Part shown: piece by piece, positions 1 through 10,795 of the stretch
Position numbering within the stretch: position 1 is the stretch's first letter
How the letters are laid out: every line of letters begins with the position of its first letter
NCBI RefSeq assembly: GCF_029873635.1
Contig: NC_080428.1
Coordinates: 64,703,101 to 64,767,100, forward strand
From: Malania oleifera
Lineage: Eukaryota > Streptophyta > Magnoliopsida > Santalales > Ximeniaceae
Reading direction: 5' to 3'
Length of the DNA: 64,000 bases
The notes under the pieces: generated by a model
Databases searched by the model: none
The model's input: only the letters and a program-made list of their open reading frames with translations
What the model was told of the DNA's origin: nothing
Made by a program: the position numbers and the translations under genes

Positions 1-348
1 GTCAGGCTATCCCCGCTACCCACGGGTTCAGGTTAATGTTGTTATTATTTATGTTTGTTTTGTGATAAGTGAAGGGGGTCGTTACATATTAAGGAGCATG
101 CATATTACCATGCTACACATCCATACTCGATTTATGTCACTGAGTGTATTAGTGTGGTGACCATTGATGGGTTTAGTTACGAATATGAGTGTAATGAATG
201 CTGCTTTGATCCCATGCTAGTATATGTGATGAACAAGATTGAATTAAGAAGATGTTATATGGATAATAGTCATATTGTGCACACTTAAGGTTTGGGTTAT
301 ATAATTGTTTTCGATATTTATGTGTCGCCTAGGTGGGACTTGGGAGAT
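1..348 (+). mobile_element. 3' internal tail of a Copia-like LTR retrotransposon
   Basis: Non-coding sequence that ends in a purine-rich tract (about 331-348, AGGTGGGACTTGGGAGA) directly before an LTR start. This is the usual polypurine tract plus LTR arrangement of Copia elements. I find no pol motif to the left, which is the window edge. The sequence from about position 90 is repeated at 35320-35569, where the tract reads AGGTGGGAGA, so the same remnant was copied by the segmental duplication. Confidence 0.5.
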
Positions 349-2130
349 TGTTAGGAAATTTTAATTTCCTATTGTGGGCTCACATCTTTAAGAACAATTA
401 TTTTACTGGACTATTTTAACATTTGTTGGGTATGAGCTTTGCAATGTGTAGAAGCCCAATACTACGTTAATTTTGGATAGATGGGCTTTTAAAATTAACC
501 TAGTATATAAAGAAAGTATAATAGGGTTGTGGTCCCCAAGTCAAATCAGAAACAGTTTTCACGTTCTTATTTTCCCCATCTAAAGAGAAGAACACAAGTG
601 AGACACTGTGAGATTTGATTGTGGAAGATCAAAACTCTCCGCCAAAAGTTGTTGGACAATCAAATGAGACACATCTATGGATCTAAGTGTTTATTCCGCA
701 TTTAGTATGGATTTAGGTATTTATTCCGCATTTAGTTTTATTAATTGAATAACATGATGATCTTGGGTTATTTGATTTATGGATTAAAGTTAATTCCAAC
801 AAACCATAGAGAGATAAAAAATCAAAAACCCATGATGGGTGGTCGATTTCCTCTCCCCTTAACTCTATCAGACCGTAAACTGGCTTAGTGGCCTCCAACT
901 TACCTATATATTCTCAATTTGGTCGATTTGGGTGGATCATTTTACACAAACCTAATGCTTTGTAAGTATTGTAATTAAAATTTTGATAATAAGAATAGGG
1001 TCATTTAGGGATAACGAGAAGAAAAATATTGATAAAAAATTAACTCTCATCCTCTTAATTTAATGGTTGAGATGAGTTTGCTGTCAATAAAATATTTTTA
1101 TTATATTATGAACTCGTCATAAACCATATAAAATTTAAGATATTAATTTTTATAAAGAGGGTAAGTTTTTTTTTTTTGCTCGGAACTCAACTTTTCAGTA
1201 AAAAATAATAATCTAAAATTTTGTTTGGATGTAAATATCCTTTACTAGCTAATTCAAATTGAACAAATATTAAGAAAGAGACAAGAGATTAATTTTTTGC
1301 ATTCTAATTTTCTTCAACATTAGATGTACATTAAATAAAATTTTAGAATTTTCACATCACCAATTAATGAAATATAATTCTCATATACATTTCATATTTC
1401 AATTTTAAAATTAATATTTCTTTTGTTGACGTTTCCATCCTTTTCAATTATGGTACCTATCTTACTCACGTAAATCATGTTTTAGTTTTTTTTTTTTCAA
1501 AATATGAGATTGGGAGGAAGATGAATCACTCTCGCACTTTTGTAACTGATACTTGAGGATCACATTAATTTCTTTTCAATTATTTAATTATTTTATTATG
1601 TTTTTAATATAAATATTTATGCGTAAAATGTTGAATTAGAGTGTTCTTTTGGTCAATTAACTAGTAAAAGGAAGGTTAATCATTTGACCTGACTTACCCT
1701 TAAATCTTGTTTTCTTGTACTATTCTTCCTTTGGGAGCACTATATGACTAGCCACTCACCCCATTGCACTGACTTACCCTCAAAAATAAATTTTATAAAA
1801 AAAGGTTGGTAAATTTCAGGCATAAGTTTTCTCCTAAAAAAATTGATAATAAATATAGTTTAATTATAATTGCAATACCAAAGGAGCTGAATAATTTAAA
1901 TCTATTTTATCTATTGCATCATCAAAGAAAAAAAAATTGGAAAGAAAAATTAATTATGTTATGTTTGGGAGCATGAATTTCGGACCTTAGATTTAGATAT
2001 GTATGGATTTGAATAATCTTCAATACAATTTTATACTACATCCTACTTAAATCTAACATAAATTTAAATTTAAGCTCTCGGCAAATTGCCAAAATAGACA
2101 GCCAAGTACTCACATGAATCATGCCAAGTA
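90..2130. repeat. Segmental duplication block A1 (paired with 35320-37480)
   Basis: Long stretch of AT-rich non-coding DNA colinear with 35320-37480. Shared landmarks, in order: GGAGCATGCATATTACCATG, the LTR, the tract TTTTACACAAACCTAATGC, a poly-T stretch, GAGATTGGGAGGAAGAT, and the sequence around 1860-1990. No gene was recognised in it. Parts of it (from about 970) also match 7575-8130 and 32085-32780, so this piece is present at least four times at different degrees of decay. Confidence 0.75.
349..801 (+). mobile_element. Copia-like 3' LTR, copy in block A
   Basis: Starts TGTTAGGAAATT and ends AATTCCAACA, giving the TG...CA ends and the short inverted terminal repeat expected of an LTR. 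It follows a polypurine tract. It is about 453 bp and is matched by a 457-bp copy at 35570-36026. No second LTR of the same insertion is in view, so I cannot tell a truncated element from a solo remnant. The small minus-strand ORF overlapping its right end is also copied near 35938-36135, but it is simply part of this repeat. Confidence 0.55.
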
Positions 2131-2139
2131 CTATTTAAA

Positions 2140-2520
2140 TCTAATACAAATAATTTTTTTATATTATATTATCAATTAATGAATAAATAATTCCCATATA
2201 CATTTTCATATTCCATTTTTAAAATAAATATTTCTTTGATTAATGTTTCCATCTCTATCTATTATGCTTCCTATCTTACTCAAGCCAATCATATGTTAGC
2301 CTTTTATTTTTTTCTAAAATTTGAGATTAAGAGGAAGATCAACGGTTCTAGTACTTTGCTACCTTGATCATCACATTAATTTCTTCTCAAGAATTTAATT
2401 AATTTTTTTATTTTTTATTATAAAATATTTAGATGTAAAGAAAAATTTATATTTGAAGATGCTACAATTAACCCTAAGCTCTAAAAAAGATTACTCTTCT
2501 AAAATTAAGCTTTAAAGAAG
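2140..2520. repeat. Short dispersed copy of the duplicated AT-rich segment
   Basis: Repeats the landmark series seen at 1320-1640, 5040-5440, 7880-8130, 32440-32780, 36540-36880 and 37440-37700: an ATTAATGAAT stretch, then CCCATATACATTT, then GAGATT followed by GAGGAAGATCAA, then a leucine-rich-looking AT tract. Non-coding. Confidence 0.6.
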
Positions 2521-2639
2521 GTCTGTATTGTGGCATTGTTGGCCAATGTCATTCAGCAAATTTTTAAAAATTTACTACTATTAATGGTTTGTTTGGTAAT
2601 GAAGATTGGAAATGAAATGGAATGAAAAAAATAGAATTA

Positions 2640-3104
2640 ATTTTTATATAAAAAAAAAAAAACAAAATGAATAACAATAAAACGTTTAGGCACTATTAAA
2701 TAGTCGTAAAAATATTTTTATTTTTCATTTATAATTTTTAAATAATCACAAAATTGCCACCTTATTTTTCAATTTTCTATATCCATATAGAAAAATGGAA
2801 AAGTATTCTTTTTATTATTTTTATATTTTTGATTTCTTAATTTACATATGAGAGCATGGAATTCGGATCATAAAGTTTGATTTGTATGCTTTTTATATAT
2901 TGAATTTCTCCTGAATCTACATATATCCAAATCCATGCCCCACAATTCATGATCATAAATGTTATCTTATATAATTATTGAGAAATTGAAAAATGAGTTT
3001 CTTTTTTCGTAATTATTTTGAAAACTCTAAATAAAAAAATAAAATTAAACAGACTCTTCATTTTCCACACTTTTAATATGAACCTTGAAAAACTAAAAAA
3101 AAAG

Positions 3105-3139
<35 letters not shown>

Positions 3140-3830
3140 AAAAATTGAGAATCTAGAATTGGAAATGAGTAGAAATATTACAACTAAATAGGTTCCAACT
3201 TTTGGTATAGAATTAAAGAATAAAAGCGAATTTAGAATGCAGAATACAAAGATACTCCATTAAGATACAATTATTTAATGATATTAACTTTTCTTTTAAA
3301 AGGCATGAAATTGCAATTGGTTTAATCAGTATATATGGAAAATAATTTGTATTTTTCCTTTTTAGTTCTTAAAAAATTTAATAAAAATATCAAATGATTG
3401 ATTTTTTTTATATTCTGCATTTATATAAGAAACCTAAGATATGTCTTCTTATTGTTTTTAAGTTCTCCATATACTCTGTTAGGAAAAAAAAAAAAAAAAA
3501 CAAGGTGATATTTTTGTTAATTTTTTGAAGAATTAAAAAGCTTTTATAATATTTTTCCGTAACTGATAAAAACCTATTAATCTGATTTAATATATATCTC
3601 AGTGAAAATCTGCTTTAATTTGAAAACATACATGCACATTAAGGCCTTAAAATAGAAATATTTGATGGCACAAATAAAGGATGACAAGAAATAGGAAAAT
3701 TGACGGCTAGTTATGGTATGTAAAAATATATAGAAATATTTTAGTAATATCGATAATAAATGTCAATTCAAAATTTCATGACAACTCTAACTCTATATAA
3801 AGCACAAGGCTCACACTCAATCTCGTACTT
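2640..3830 (+). repeat. Promoter-only copy of the 48-codon ORF unit
   Basis: Colinear with the upstream regions of the three small ORFs (5760-6640, 30000-30990, 44330-45575). Shared stretches include TCATGATCATAAAT, AAAAGGCATGAAATTGC, TTTTTCCTTTTTAGTTCTT, ACATGCACATTAAG and GACAACTCTAACTC. The copy stops being similar at about 3830, just after the TATA box and before the start codon, where unrelated AT-rich DNA begins. A (TA)n run lies at 3109-3137. Confidence 0.7.
3794..3801 (+). promoter_or_regulatory. TATA box of the orphan promoter copy
   Basis: TATATAAA in the same context (AACTC before, AGCACAAGGCTCACACTCAA after) as the TATA boxes of the three ORF-bearing copies. No start codon in a conserved context follows. 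Confidence 0.45.
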
Positions 3831-4800
3831 AATATTTTTAATTTTTAATTTTAGTTTAAAAAATATTTAAAAAATAGCTAATTTTTCATTTTTTAAAATT
3901 TTTTTCTAAAATAAATTAACAGTTTAAAAATTTTGACACTATTTTCTTGTAGAAATAGTTCTAATTTTTTTAAAATAATTAAAAATGACATTTTTAATTT
4001 TTTAAATTCATATAGAAAAGGTAACAAATATTTTTTACTATTTTTTAGATTTCTAACTCTTGTTTTGTTAATTAAGACTTGAGAGCATGCACTCATATAT
4101 TAAATTTTGATTTTTGAATTCAAATCTAAAATTAGTGATAAAAAATATTAACTTAAATAATTTATTTTTTTTGAAAAAAATTACTTTAATAATTATTTAA
4201 AAATCTTAAAATTACAAATAAAAAATTATTTTGAATTTTTAAACAAAATATTTAGTTTCTAACTATTTAATATGAATCTTAAAAACTAGAAAATCAATTA
4301 TAATTTTTATAATTTTTAAAAAATAAAAAATAAAAATATTTTCCACAACTATACTAGGGTGGTGCTTGATAATTGGGACTATAGGAATTGAAATTGAAAT
4401 AATTGATTCTCGTTCCCAATGTTTGCTTATTGAAAATCTCATTCCAATTCCGCATGTAAAATAAGATTTCCTCTTTTGTCTATATTTTGATTTCTACCTC
4501 TTACTTTGGAATCAAATCCTGATTCTTGAAAATACAATATTTATTATCATATGTAAATTTATATATAATATATATTACATAAATTTTAAAAATAATTTTA
4601 ATATTATGCTATCATTATTAATAATTTTATTATATATAATAATATTATAGCATATAAAAATTTATAGAAAGAATTTATTTTCCGATTTATTACGCAGAAG
4701 AATTTATTACGCAGAAGATGTATTTCCCGATTTATCATTTTTAAAAAATTTATTTTCCTATTTATTACGCAGAAGAATTTATTTCCTGATTTATCATTTT
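3831..4800. other. AT-rich sequence, no gene recognised
   Basis: Low-complexity A/T tracts with a short internal tandem motif (ATTTATTACGCAGAAG and variants, about 4680-4790). ORFs here are short and compositional. The interval looks like insertion debris between two duplicated units. Confidence 0.5.
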
Positions 4801-4801
4801 T

Positions 4802-4944
4802 TAAAATATATATATTAAATAATACCTTTTTTGAGAAAATAATTCCTGAAATGACACGTGGCAAATCTCGCTATTTGAAGTAGCGAGATTTGTTTAATTT
4901 TGGGAATTATTTTCTTAAGAAATGTATTATTTAATATATTTAAA
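4802..4944. repeat. Fold-back element with about 65-bp arms
   Basis: Two inverted arms meet at a 7-nt loop. The centre is a perfect 12-bp stem, CAAATCTCGCTA / TAGCGAGATTTG (about 4861-4891). Pairing continues outward with gaps through GAAAATAATTCC / GGGAATTATTTTC and then ATATTAAATAATAC / GTATTATTTAATAT (with mismatches). This is typical of a fold-back MITE, and the transcript would be a long near-perfect hairpin. No target duplication was resolved. Confidence 0.65.
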
Positions 4945-5039
4945 AAAAAGGATAAATTAGGAAAAAACTCAGAAAAAGACAGCCAATAATCCATGCCAAT
5001 AACATCATTTTTCCAAACAAATTTGTGACATTGGTCATT

Positions 5040-5440
5040 TCATACATTAAATAAATCTTTAGAATCATTTCATCATCAATTAGTGAATACATAATTCCCA
5101 TATACATTTTCATATTCCATTTTTAAAATAAATATTTCTTTGATTAATGTTTCCATCTCTATCAATTATGCTACCTATTTTACTCACTCACGTCAATCAT
5201 GTCTTAGCTTTTTTCTTTCTTTTCTAAAATTTGAGATTAGGAGGAAGATCAAGTGCTCTAATACTTTGCTACCTCGATCATACTTGTGGATCACATTAAT
5301 TTCTTCTCAAGAATTTAATTGTTTTTCTATTTTTATTATAAAATATTTATATATAAAGAAAACTTTGTATTTGAAGATGCTACAATTAAACCCAAGCTCT
5401 AAAAAAGATTATTCTTCTAAAATTTTTTTGATTATATTAA
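5040..5440. repeat. Dispersed copy of the duplicated AT-rich segment
   Basis: Closely repeats 2140-2520, including CCCATATACATTTTCATATTC and the GAGGAAGATCAA stretch. No gene seen. The 5440-5760 interval that follows shows no further landmark except a partial match to 2840-2960. Confidence 0.6.
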
Positions 5441-5759
5441 TAGATTTTTGTAGGACAAAGACTATTGGAAAGGCGGTATGGAACAATTAGTTGGCCATGT
5501 GAAATGGTTGGTCCCAATTAGTTGAGAATTAGAGGTAGAGGTGTTCTATGACCAATTTGTATAATGAAGGTTAATCAACTTTGGTGCACTGACCCCAATA
5601 TTAACAACATTACTAAAAGCGAATGTTAATTTACGTATGAGTATGGAATTCATATCATAGAGTTTGATTTGTGTGCTTTTTATATATTGAATTTCTCCCG
5701 AATCTATACAATTCCAAATCCATGCCCTCACAATTCATGATCATAAATGCTATCTTATA

Positions 5760-6641
5760 TAATTATTAAGAAATTGAAAAAAGAGTTGTATTTTTTTGTA
5801 ATTATTTTGAAAAATCTAAATAAAAATTTTAAAGAACTATTTTGCAACTAACCAAACTCTTCATTTTCTACACTTTTAGTATGAATCTTGAAGAACTAAA
5901 AAAATAAAATGATATTTATTTTATTTTTTTTGAAAAATCGAGAATCAAGAGTTGGAAATGAGAAATATTTTCCACAACTAAATTGGTTCCAACAATTGAT
6001 ATTTTTGATCAACTAATATAAAAACAAAGATGCACCATTAAGATACAATTATTTAATGATATTAACATTAATTTTAAAAGGCATGAAATTGCAATTGGTT
6101 TAATCGGTATATATGGAAAACAATTTGTATTTTTCCTTTTTAGTTCTTAAAAAATTTAATAAAAATATCACATGATTGATTTTTTTTATTCTTGCATTTA
6201 TATAAGAAACCTAAGATACGTCTTCTCATTGTTTTTAAGTACTCCATATAAGGTGTTAAAAAAGTAAAAAAAAAGGTTATCTTTTTGCTAATTTTTTAAA
6301 GGATTATAAAGCTTTTAAAATATTTTTCCATAACTGATAAAAACCAATAAATCCAATTTAATATATATCTCAGTGAAAATCTGCTTTAATTTGAAAACAT
6401 ACATGCACATTAAGTCCTTAAAATAGAAATATTTGATGGCACAAATAAATGATGACAAGAAATAGGAAAAATGGTGGCAACTTATGGTATGTAGTAATAT
6501 ATAGAAATATTTTAGTAATATTGATAATAAATGTCGATTCAAAACTTCATGACAACTCTAACTCTATATAAATCATAAGGCTTACACTCAATCACATATC
6601 AAATTCATTTTAGAGAGAAAGAGTGGGGGAAAAGAAAGAAA
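5760..6641 (+). promoter_or_regulatory. Upstream region of small ORF copy A
   Basis: AT-rich region conserved, with indels, upstream of all three small ORFs and in the orphan copy at 2640-3830. The most strongly kept part is the last 250 bp: ACATACATGCACATTAAG, the TATA box and the short leader ending GAAAGAAAATG. The leader from TATA to ATG is about 70 nt. I infer this is the native promoter rather than transposon sequence, because it travels with the ORF in every copy. Confidence 0.5.
6565..6572 (+). promoter_or_regulatory. TATA box of small ORF copy A
   Basis: TATATAAA 77 bp before the ATG at 6642, with CTCTAACTC before it. The same spacing and flank occur in copies B and D. Confidence 0.55.
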
Positions 6642-6788
6642 ATGATTCTTGCTGCAGCCTTGAAGTTTATGGCATCCATGGTGAATGGTTCATTAGTCTT
6701 GGGAGATTTCAATTGGAAAAAAATTTGCTTGAAGCTGAAAGATGAGAGGAAGAATTTTGTTTGTGGCAAGTCGCTCAACAATACTTAG
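6642..6788 (+). CDS. Repeated 48-codon ORF, copy A (function unknown)
   Basis: An intact ORF of 48 codons plus TAG. I do not recognise the family. The predicted peptide has a hydrophobic N-terminal third (MILAAALKFMASMV), a short GDFNWKK core, a basic stretch (LKLKDERK) and a single late Cys in NFVCGKS. There is no convincing signal peptide. Two other copies in the window (30993-31139 and 45579-45725) have exactly the same length with no indel or stop, while their flanks carry many indels. By hand count, copies A and B differ at about 9 codons, roughly 5 of them amino-acid changing. The start is chosen because ATG, length and leader agree in all copies. It could still be a non-coding RNA locus or the first exon of a longer gene. 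Confidence 0.5.
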   Translation: MILAAALKFMASMVNGSLVLGDFNWKKICLKLKDERKNFVCGKSLNNT

Positions 6789-7385
6789 ATCATTATAAAT
6801 GACATAAGTTTTATTTACTTTATTAATGTTTTCTTTCTCAGTGTATTTACTTTTATTGTCTTGTTTGTGTTTTTATAATAATGTTGTAATAGCACATAAA
6901 TATATGTCTTGTGCTTGCTTAGAGTGCAGGGGCATTGTTGAACACTATCAATTCAGGCATCGTTTGGTTTGAGTGTTGATATGAAAATTAATAGTTTTGA
7001 TTTATATTTTATCAAAATTCATATAAATAAAAATTCATGTTTCATAAAACTCTTATTATATATTTGTCCGGGATTTGTATTTCAAATTTTAATGTGTGGA
7101 TTTGGATAAAATATTTTGCAAAATTATATTACCCTATCATTGAAAAAAATTTGAATTTGAAGTTGCATTGGATTTGAATAAGATGTAATAAATATTTGTA
7201 TTGAATTTTGTCCAAATCCACCCAGATCCAAATCCATATTTAATGACGAAAATTCATATAATATAGATTTGGATCTAGATCCTTGAATTTCCAGAGTCAT
7301 GCAACAATTCACTAAATTAAAAATTTGTTTCGAGTGGTGATCGTATTTCAGAATTTCTAGATCAAGCCAAGATGGAACCATCCTT

Positions 7386-7600
7386 GGACATTCAGCTTCT
7401 AGACTTCAAAATTACTGCACCACAAAAATTTACTTTGCAATGTTCGTTAGGTCATGTGTTATGCATAAAAAATGAACTTTCGTAACGGACCATTCCAAGA
7501 TGGACAATGCAAAGTATTTCCACACTTTGTATAGCTCGTGTTATGCATATCCAAGCGCATGCAAGTAAAATATTGTAATTAAAATTTTAATAATAAGATT
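7386..7600 (-). pseudogene. Relic of the ClpF-locus 3' segment, copy A
   Basis: Matches short pieces of the region around 46670-47480 (CAGCTT...TTCAAATTAC, TTGCAATGTTC, TTCCAAGATGGACAATGC, CACTTTGTATAG, GTGTTATGCA). The ClpF exons themselves are missing, so the match joins sequence that lies about 700 bp apart in copy D. It marks copy A as a deletion derivative of the more complete copy D. Confidence 0.45.
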
Positions 7601-8222
7601 AGGGTCATTTTAGGAATAACGAGAAGAAAAATATTGACCGAAAATTTGCTCCCATTCTCTTAATTAATAGTTGGGATAATTTCAGCGTCAATAAAATATT
7701 TTTATTATATTATGACCTTGTCACAAACCATATAAAAATTAAGATATTAATTTTTAAATCTAAGATAAGGTTTTTTTTTTTGGTTGCATGGAACTCAAGT
7801 TTCCAGTAAAAAATAATAATGTAAAATTTTGTTTGGATGCAAACATCCTTTACTAATTGAAGTTGAATAAATATTAAGAAAGTGAAAAGAGATTAATTTT
7901 TTGTACTCTAATTTTCTTCAATATTAGACGCACATTAAATAAAATTTAAGAATCATTACATCACCAATTAATGAATATACTTTGCTACCTCATACTTGTA
8001 AACCACATCAATTTATTTTTAATAATTTAATTATTTTACTTTTTCTTATTATAGAATATTTATACGCAAAGAAAACTTTGTATTTGGAGGTGCTTCCATT
8101 AAACTGTGATGTGGCTCATAAACAAGATTATTCTTCTAAGATGTCATTTGAGAAGTAGACGTGTTCTATTGGCCAACTAGTAAAATCAAGGTTGATTATA
8201 TGACCAGAACTAAACTTTGGTA
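7575..8222. repeat. Copy of the duplicated AT-rich segment (matches 970-1700 and 32085-32780)
   Basis: Carries the landmark TTAGGGTCATTTTAGGAATAACG, then the poly-T run and the TATTTGGAGGTGCTTC stretch. Non-coding. It ends where an RTE-type LINE tail begins. Confidence 0.6.
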
Positions 8223-8600
8223 TAACAATAACAACAACAAATCCCGGGTCGGTTATACAAATCTTTTTCCGCCAATTTATGTAATTATGAATAATTTTTT
8301 TCGACAAATTCAAGACTATTAAAATCTTAATTCCTCACTATCTCGTTCCAAGTTATTTTAGGTATATCCCTACTCCTTCTATTATACCTTACAGTAGTTA
8401 ATTCATTCTTCTTCACTTATGCACTATGTGACTATGTTGCAAGTGTTCAAACCATATAAGTTGTCCCTCCTTTATATGTATCTTCTATAGGAATTACCCC
8501 TAACCTACCACAAATATGTTCATTTCTTAATTTATCTTTTAACATTATGCCACTCATCAATTTAAAACTTTCGTACCCCAAATCTAATATTAAGAACGCT
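8223..8600 (-). mobile_element. RTE-type LINE fragment, 3' end
   Basis: Begins with the simple tail ACAATAACAACAACAA followed by CCCGGGTCGGTTATACAAAT. This is the usual 3' end of plant RTE LINEs read in reverse. The DNA to the right resembles the complement of the C-terminal coding part, with a run of decayed codons. A bare CAACAACAAC tail sits in the equivalent place of block C (36955-36976). No intact ORF. Confidence 0.5.
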
Positions 8601-8615
8601 ATCAAAAGCAAATAA

Positions 8616-8990
8616 CACTACAAAAAATTAGGGTATTAATGAAGGATCAAATCTGTCAGTAATGTTTATAAATTCGTCACTAATATTATTAGTGACAAAT
8701 TTATATGTATTAATAGCTGTTTTAAATTAGCTGTTATATCTGCCGTTACTACTAACTATTAGTGACAAATTTTAAATTCGTAACTAATAATACAGTATTA
8801 GTGACGGATTATAATCGTCACTAAAATCCTAATACCGTCACTATAAATTCTACATCGGCTCTGCTCAAATTTGTCACTACTAGTAGGGTATTAGTAAAAG
8901 ATTAAAATTCGTCACTAATAGTACTGTATTAGTGACGCATTATAAATTCGTCACTAATAGTGCAGTATTAGTGAAGGATTAAGTTATGAT
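8616..8990 (+). mobile_element. CACTA (En/Spm-type) transposon end
   Basis: Starts CACTACAAAAAATTAGGG, the characteristic CACTA terminus, and is followed by many subterminal copies, in both orientations, of a motif like TTAGTGACGAATTT (about 8650-8980). This is the expected transposase-binding array. I see no matching inverted end (TTTTTTGTAGTG) elsewhere in the window and no transposase ORF. It is therefore a truncated end or a remnant whose partner has been lost. Confidence 0.7.
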
Positions 8991-9839
8991 CTGGATTTGG
9001 GATTAACTCGGGCGAATCAACCCATTGGGTTGGTTCAACGCAGGCTTGTGGACTTTGATGTGCACTTGGACCTTAAGTGTTTCAAAATATGGGCTTCAAG
9101 CGATTTTCTGATGGGTTGAGGCCCGAGTTTAAAAAAAGTTTGGCTTAGATTGTTTTAAAAATGTTGGCCTGAATTTTTAAGTAATAGGGCTGAAGCCCCC
9201 TTCTGAAATATAGGTTTGGCCCCTTTTTGAAAATAAGGTTCGGGCCGATTTTTTTTTTTTTTTTTTTTTTTTAAGAAAAAGGTCGAGCCTAGATTTGTTT
9301 TTTAAAAAGAGTTGGGTCCGAGTTTTTCGAAAAAGATTGGACCGACCCTTCTTTTTAAAATGTTTAGGTCAAGTGTTTTATTTTTTAAAAAAGATGGGTC
9401 ATGGTCTCATTATTGGACTTTTTCAGAATAATGACTAAATAGTATGCATATCTAAAATGGATGCAAGATGCAAAACACAACACAAAACATATATACAAAA
9501 GACACGGATTAAGTCACATGGAGAAAGATGAGGATTTTATCCCAACCCAAGGTAGATACACCTATTTTATAGGGTTTTTTTATGATTCTATCCTAATTAG
9601 GGAAAACTATAGACAAGTATGTTTGGGTAGGCTTACTCCTATTGACAAAAGGTTCTCAATCTGACCCCCAATCCTCACCCAAAAAGGGTTTGGACAAAGT
9701 TCAAACTGAGCGGAGTGGTTCGCGGGTCCCCACCCTGCCACGTGGGGACAAGTGGTATTACACTCATTTTTAATCTTAGCAGGTAAGGCCCGGGTAGAAA
9801 GCGAGTGAAAGTGTGTGAATTCATCCATTTTAGCCTATA

Positions 9840-10470
9840 CCCTCTACCCCTACCTTTATTACATGCTTATTCAAACAAGATATTCACAAGTAATCACACG
9901 TTTATTCAATAACAAAGGAAACAAAATTTTCACTATTCATCACATGTTTATTCAAACAACAAAAGAAAAAAAATGTTTACAATCAATCACATGCTTATTC
10001 AAAATATGGAAACAAGATATTTACAACTAACACACTTGTTCTAAAAATTTGGAAACAAAATATTTGCAAATTATAAAAAAAGATTTTGAAACAAAATATT
10101 TGAAATTAAAATTTGGAAACAAAATATGTACAAATAAAATGTTTAATTAAAAATTTTGGAAACAAAATATTTGCAATTAAATTTGTTTATCTAAAAAAAT
10201 TTAGGAATAAAATATTTGCAATTTAATATGCTAATCTAAAAATTTGGAAATAAAATATTTGCAATTACTATGCTTATCTAAAAAAAATTAGAAAGAAAAT
10301 ATTTGCAATTAATAAAACCTTTGCAATTAATATTTTTATCTAAAAAATTTGGAAAGAAAATATTTGCAATCAATATGCTTATCTAAAAAATTTGGAAAGA
10401 AATATTTACAATTAATATTCTTATCTAAAAAATTTGGAAATAAAATATTTACAATTAATATTCACAAAAT
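9840..10470. repeat. Degenerate 40-45-bp tandem array in the Gypsy leader
   Basis: About fourteen imperfect copies of a unit combining CTTATCTAAAAATTTGGAAA with CAAAATATTTGCAATTAATA. Earlier copies (9850-10000) are more diverged and read TTATTCAAA. Copies differ mainly in the length of the A run. Confidence 0.75.
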
Positions 10471-10543
10471 GAGGAGCAACTAAAAGATTTATTAAATTTG
10501 AATTAGGGATAATTTCTAATTAATTACTGGCTCGACTCTCTAT

Positions 10544-10563
10544 AGTCCCAACGGAGTTGTCAA
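10544..10563 (-). other. Primer-binding site of the Gypsy element
   Basis: On the minus strand, three bases after the LTR end, the sequence reads TTGACAACTCCGTTGGGACT. It resembles the TTGGCGACTCC(A/G)CTGGGGACT primer-binding region I associate with large Tat/Ogre-type Gypsy elements, with a few mismatches. This sets the orientation of the element as minus. Confidence 0.5.
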
Positions 10564-10629
10564 ACTGTCGCGATGTCCCAGAGTACGTGTGCCTCGGGGT
10601 GGCGAAATAAAAATTATGGTTTAAATTTT

Positions 10630-10795
10630 TGGGAAAAAATAAGAATGGAGTCGTCACTAACCTTTTAGTGTGGTTAGAACACTTGATTACTACCCAATTA
10701 AAGGTAGAATCGGTCTGCGTTACCAAAGTTGGGATCGGGAGTTCGGTTACGCGAGAGGAAGGTGCGAGCACCCCTACGTGCCTGTTCTTAGGAAC
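10630..10795 (-). repeat. Conserved U5 module, copy 1
   Basis: One of five copies in the window (others near 21610-21785, 28870-29075, 38620-38815, 63790-63975). Shared elements on the sense strand: a hairpin (here CTGTTC-CTAA-GAACAG), then GTAGGGGTGCT...CACCTTCC, GCGTAACC, ACCGATTCTACC, AAGTGTTCTAACC and TTAGTG(G/A)CGACTCCA. Confidence 0.75.

Larger units (their letters stand above)
8990..10565 (-). mobile_element. Leader/internal region of the minus-strand Gypsy element
   Basis: Lies directly beyond the primer-binding site of the LTR at 10566-26425, on the side where the internal region must be. It contains poly-T, a GC-richer stretch (9650-9800) and a long tandem array (9840-10470), but no recognisable gag or pol. 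Long untranslated leaders are known for the Tat/Ogre group of Gypsy elements. Assignment to that group is inference. The left edge at the CACTA sequence is approximate. Confidence 0.5.

Noticed and set aside
713..898. Conserved minus-strand ORF (copied at 35938-36135)
   Set aside because: Conservation follows from the whole block being duplicated; it spans the end of a Copia LTR and its flank, shows indels between copies, and has no promoter or homology.
4604..4864. 86-codon minus-strand ORF with FFCVINRKIN repeats
   Set aside because: Repeat comes from the ATTTATTACGCAGAAG tandem motif and the fold-back arm; no start context or homology.
9607..9828. 73-codon minus-strand ORF in the Gypsy leader
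   Set aside because: No gag-like motif, overlapped by another ORF; the region is better explained as untranslated leader.
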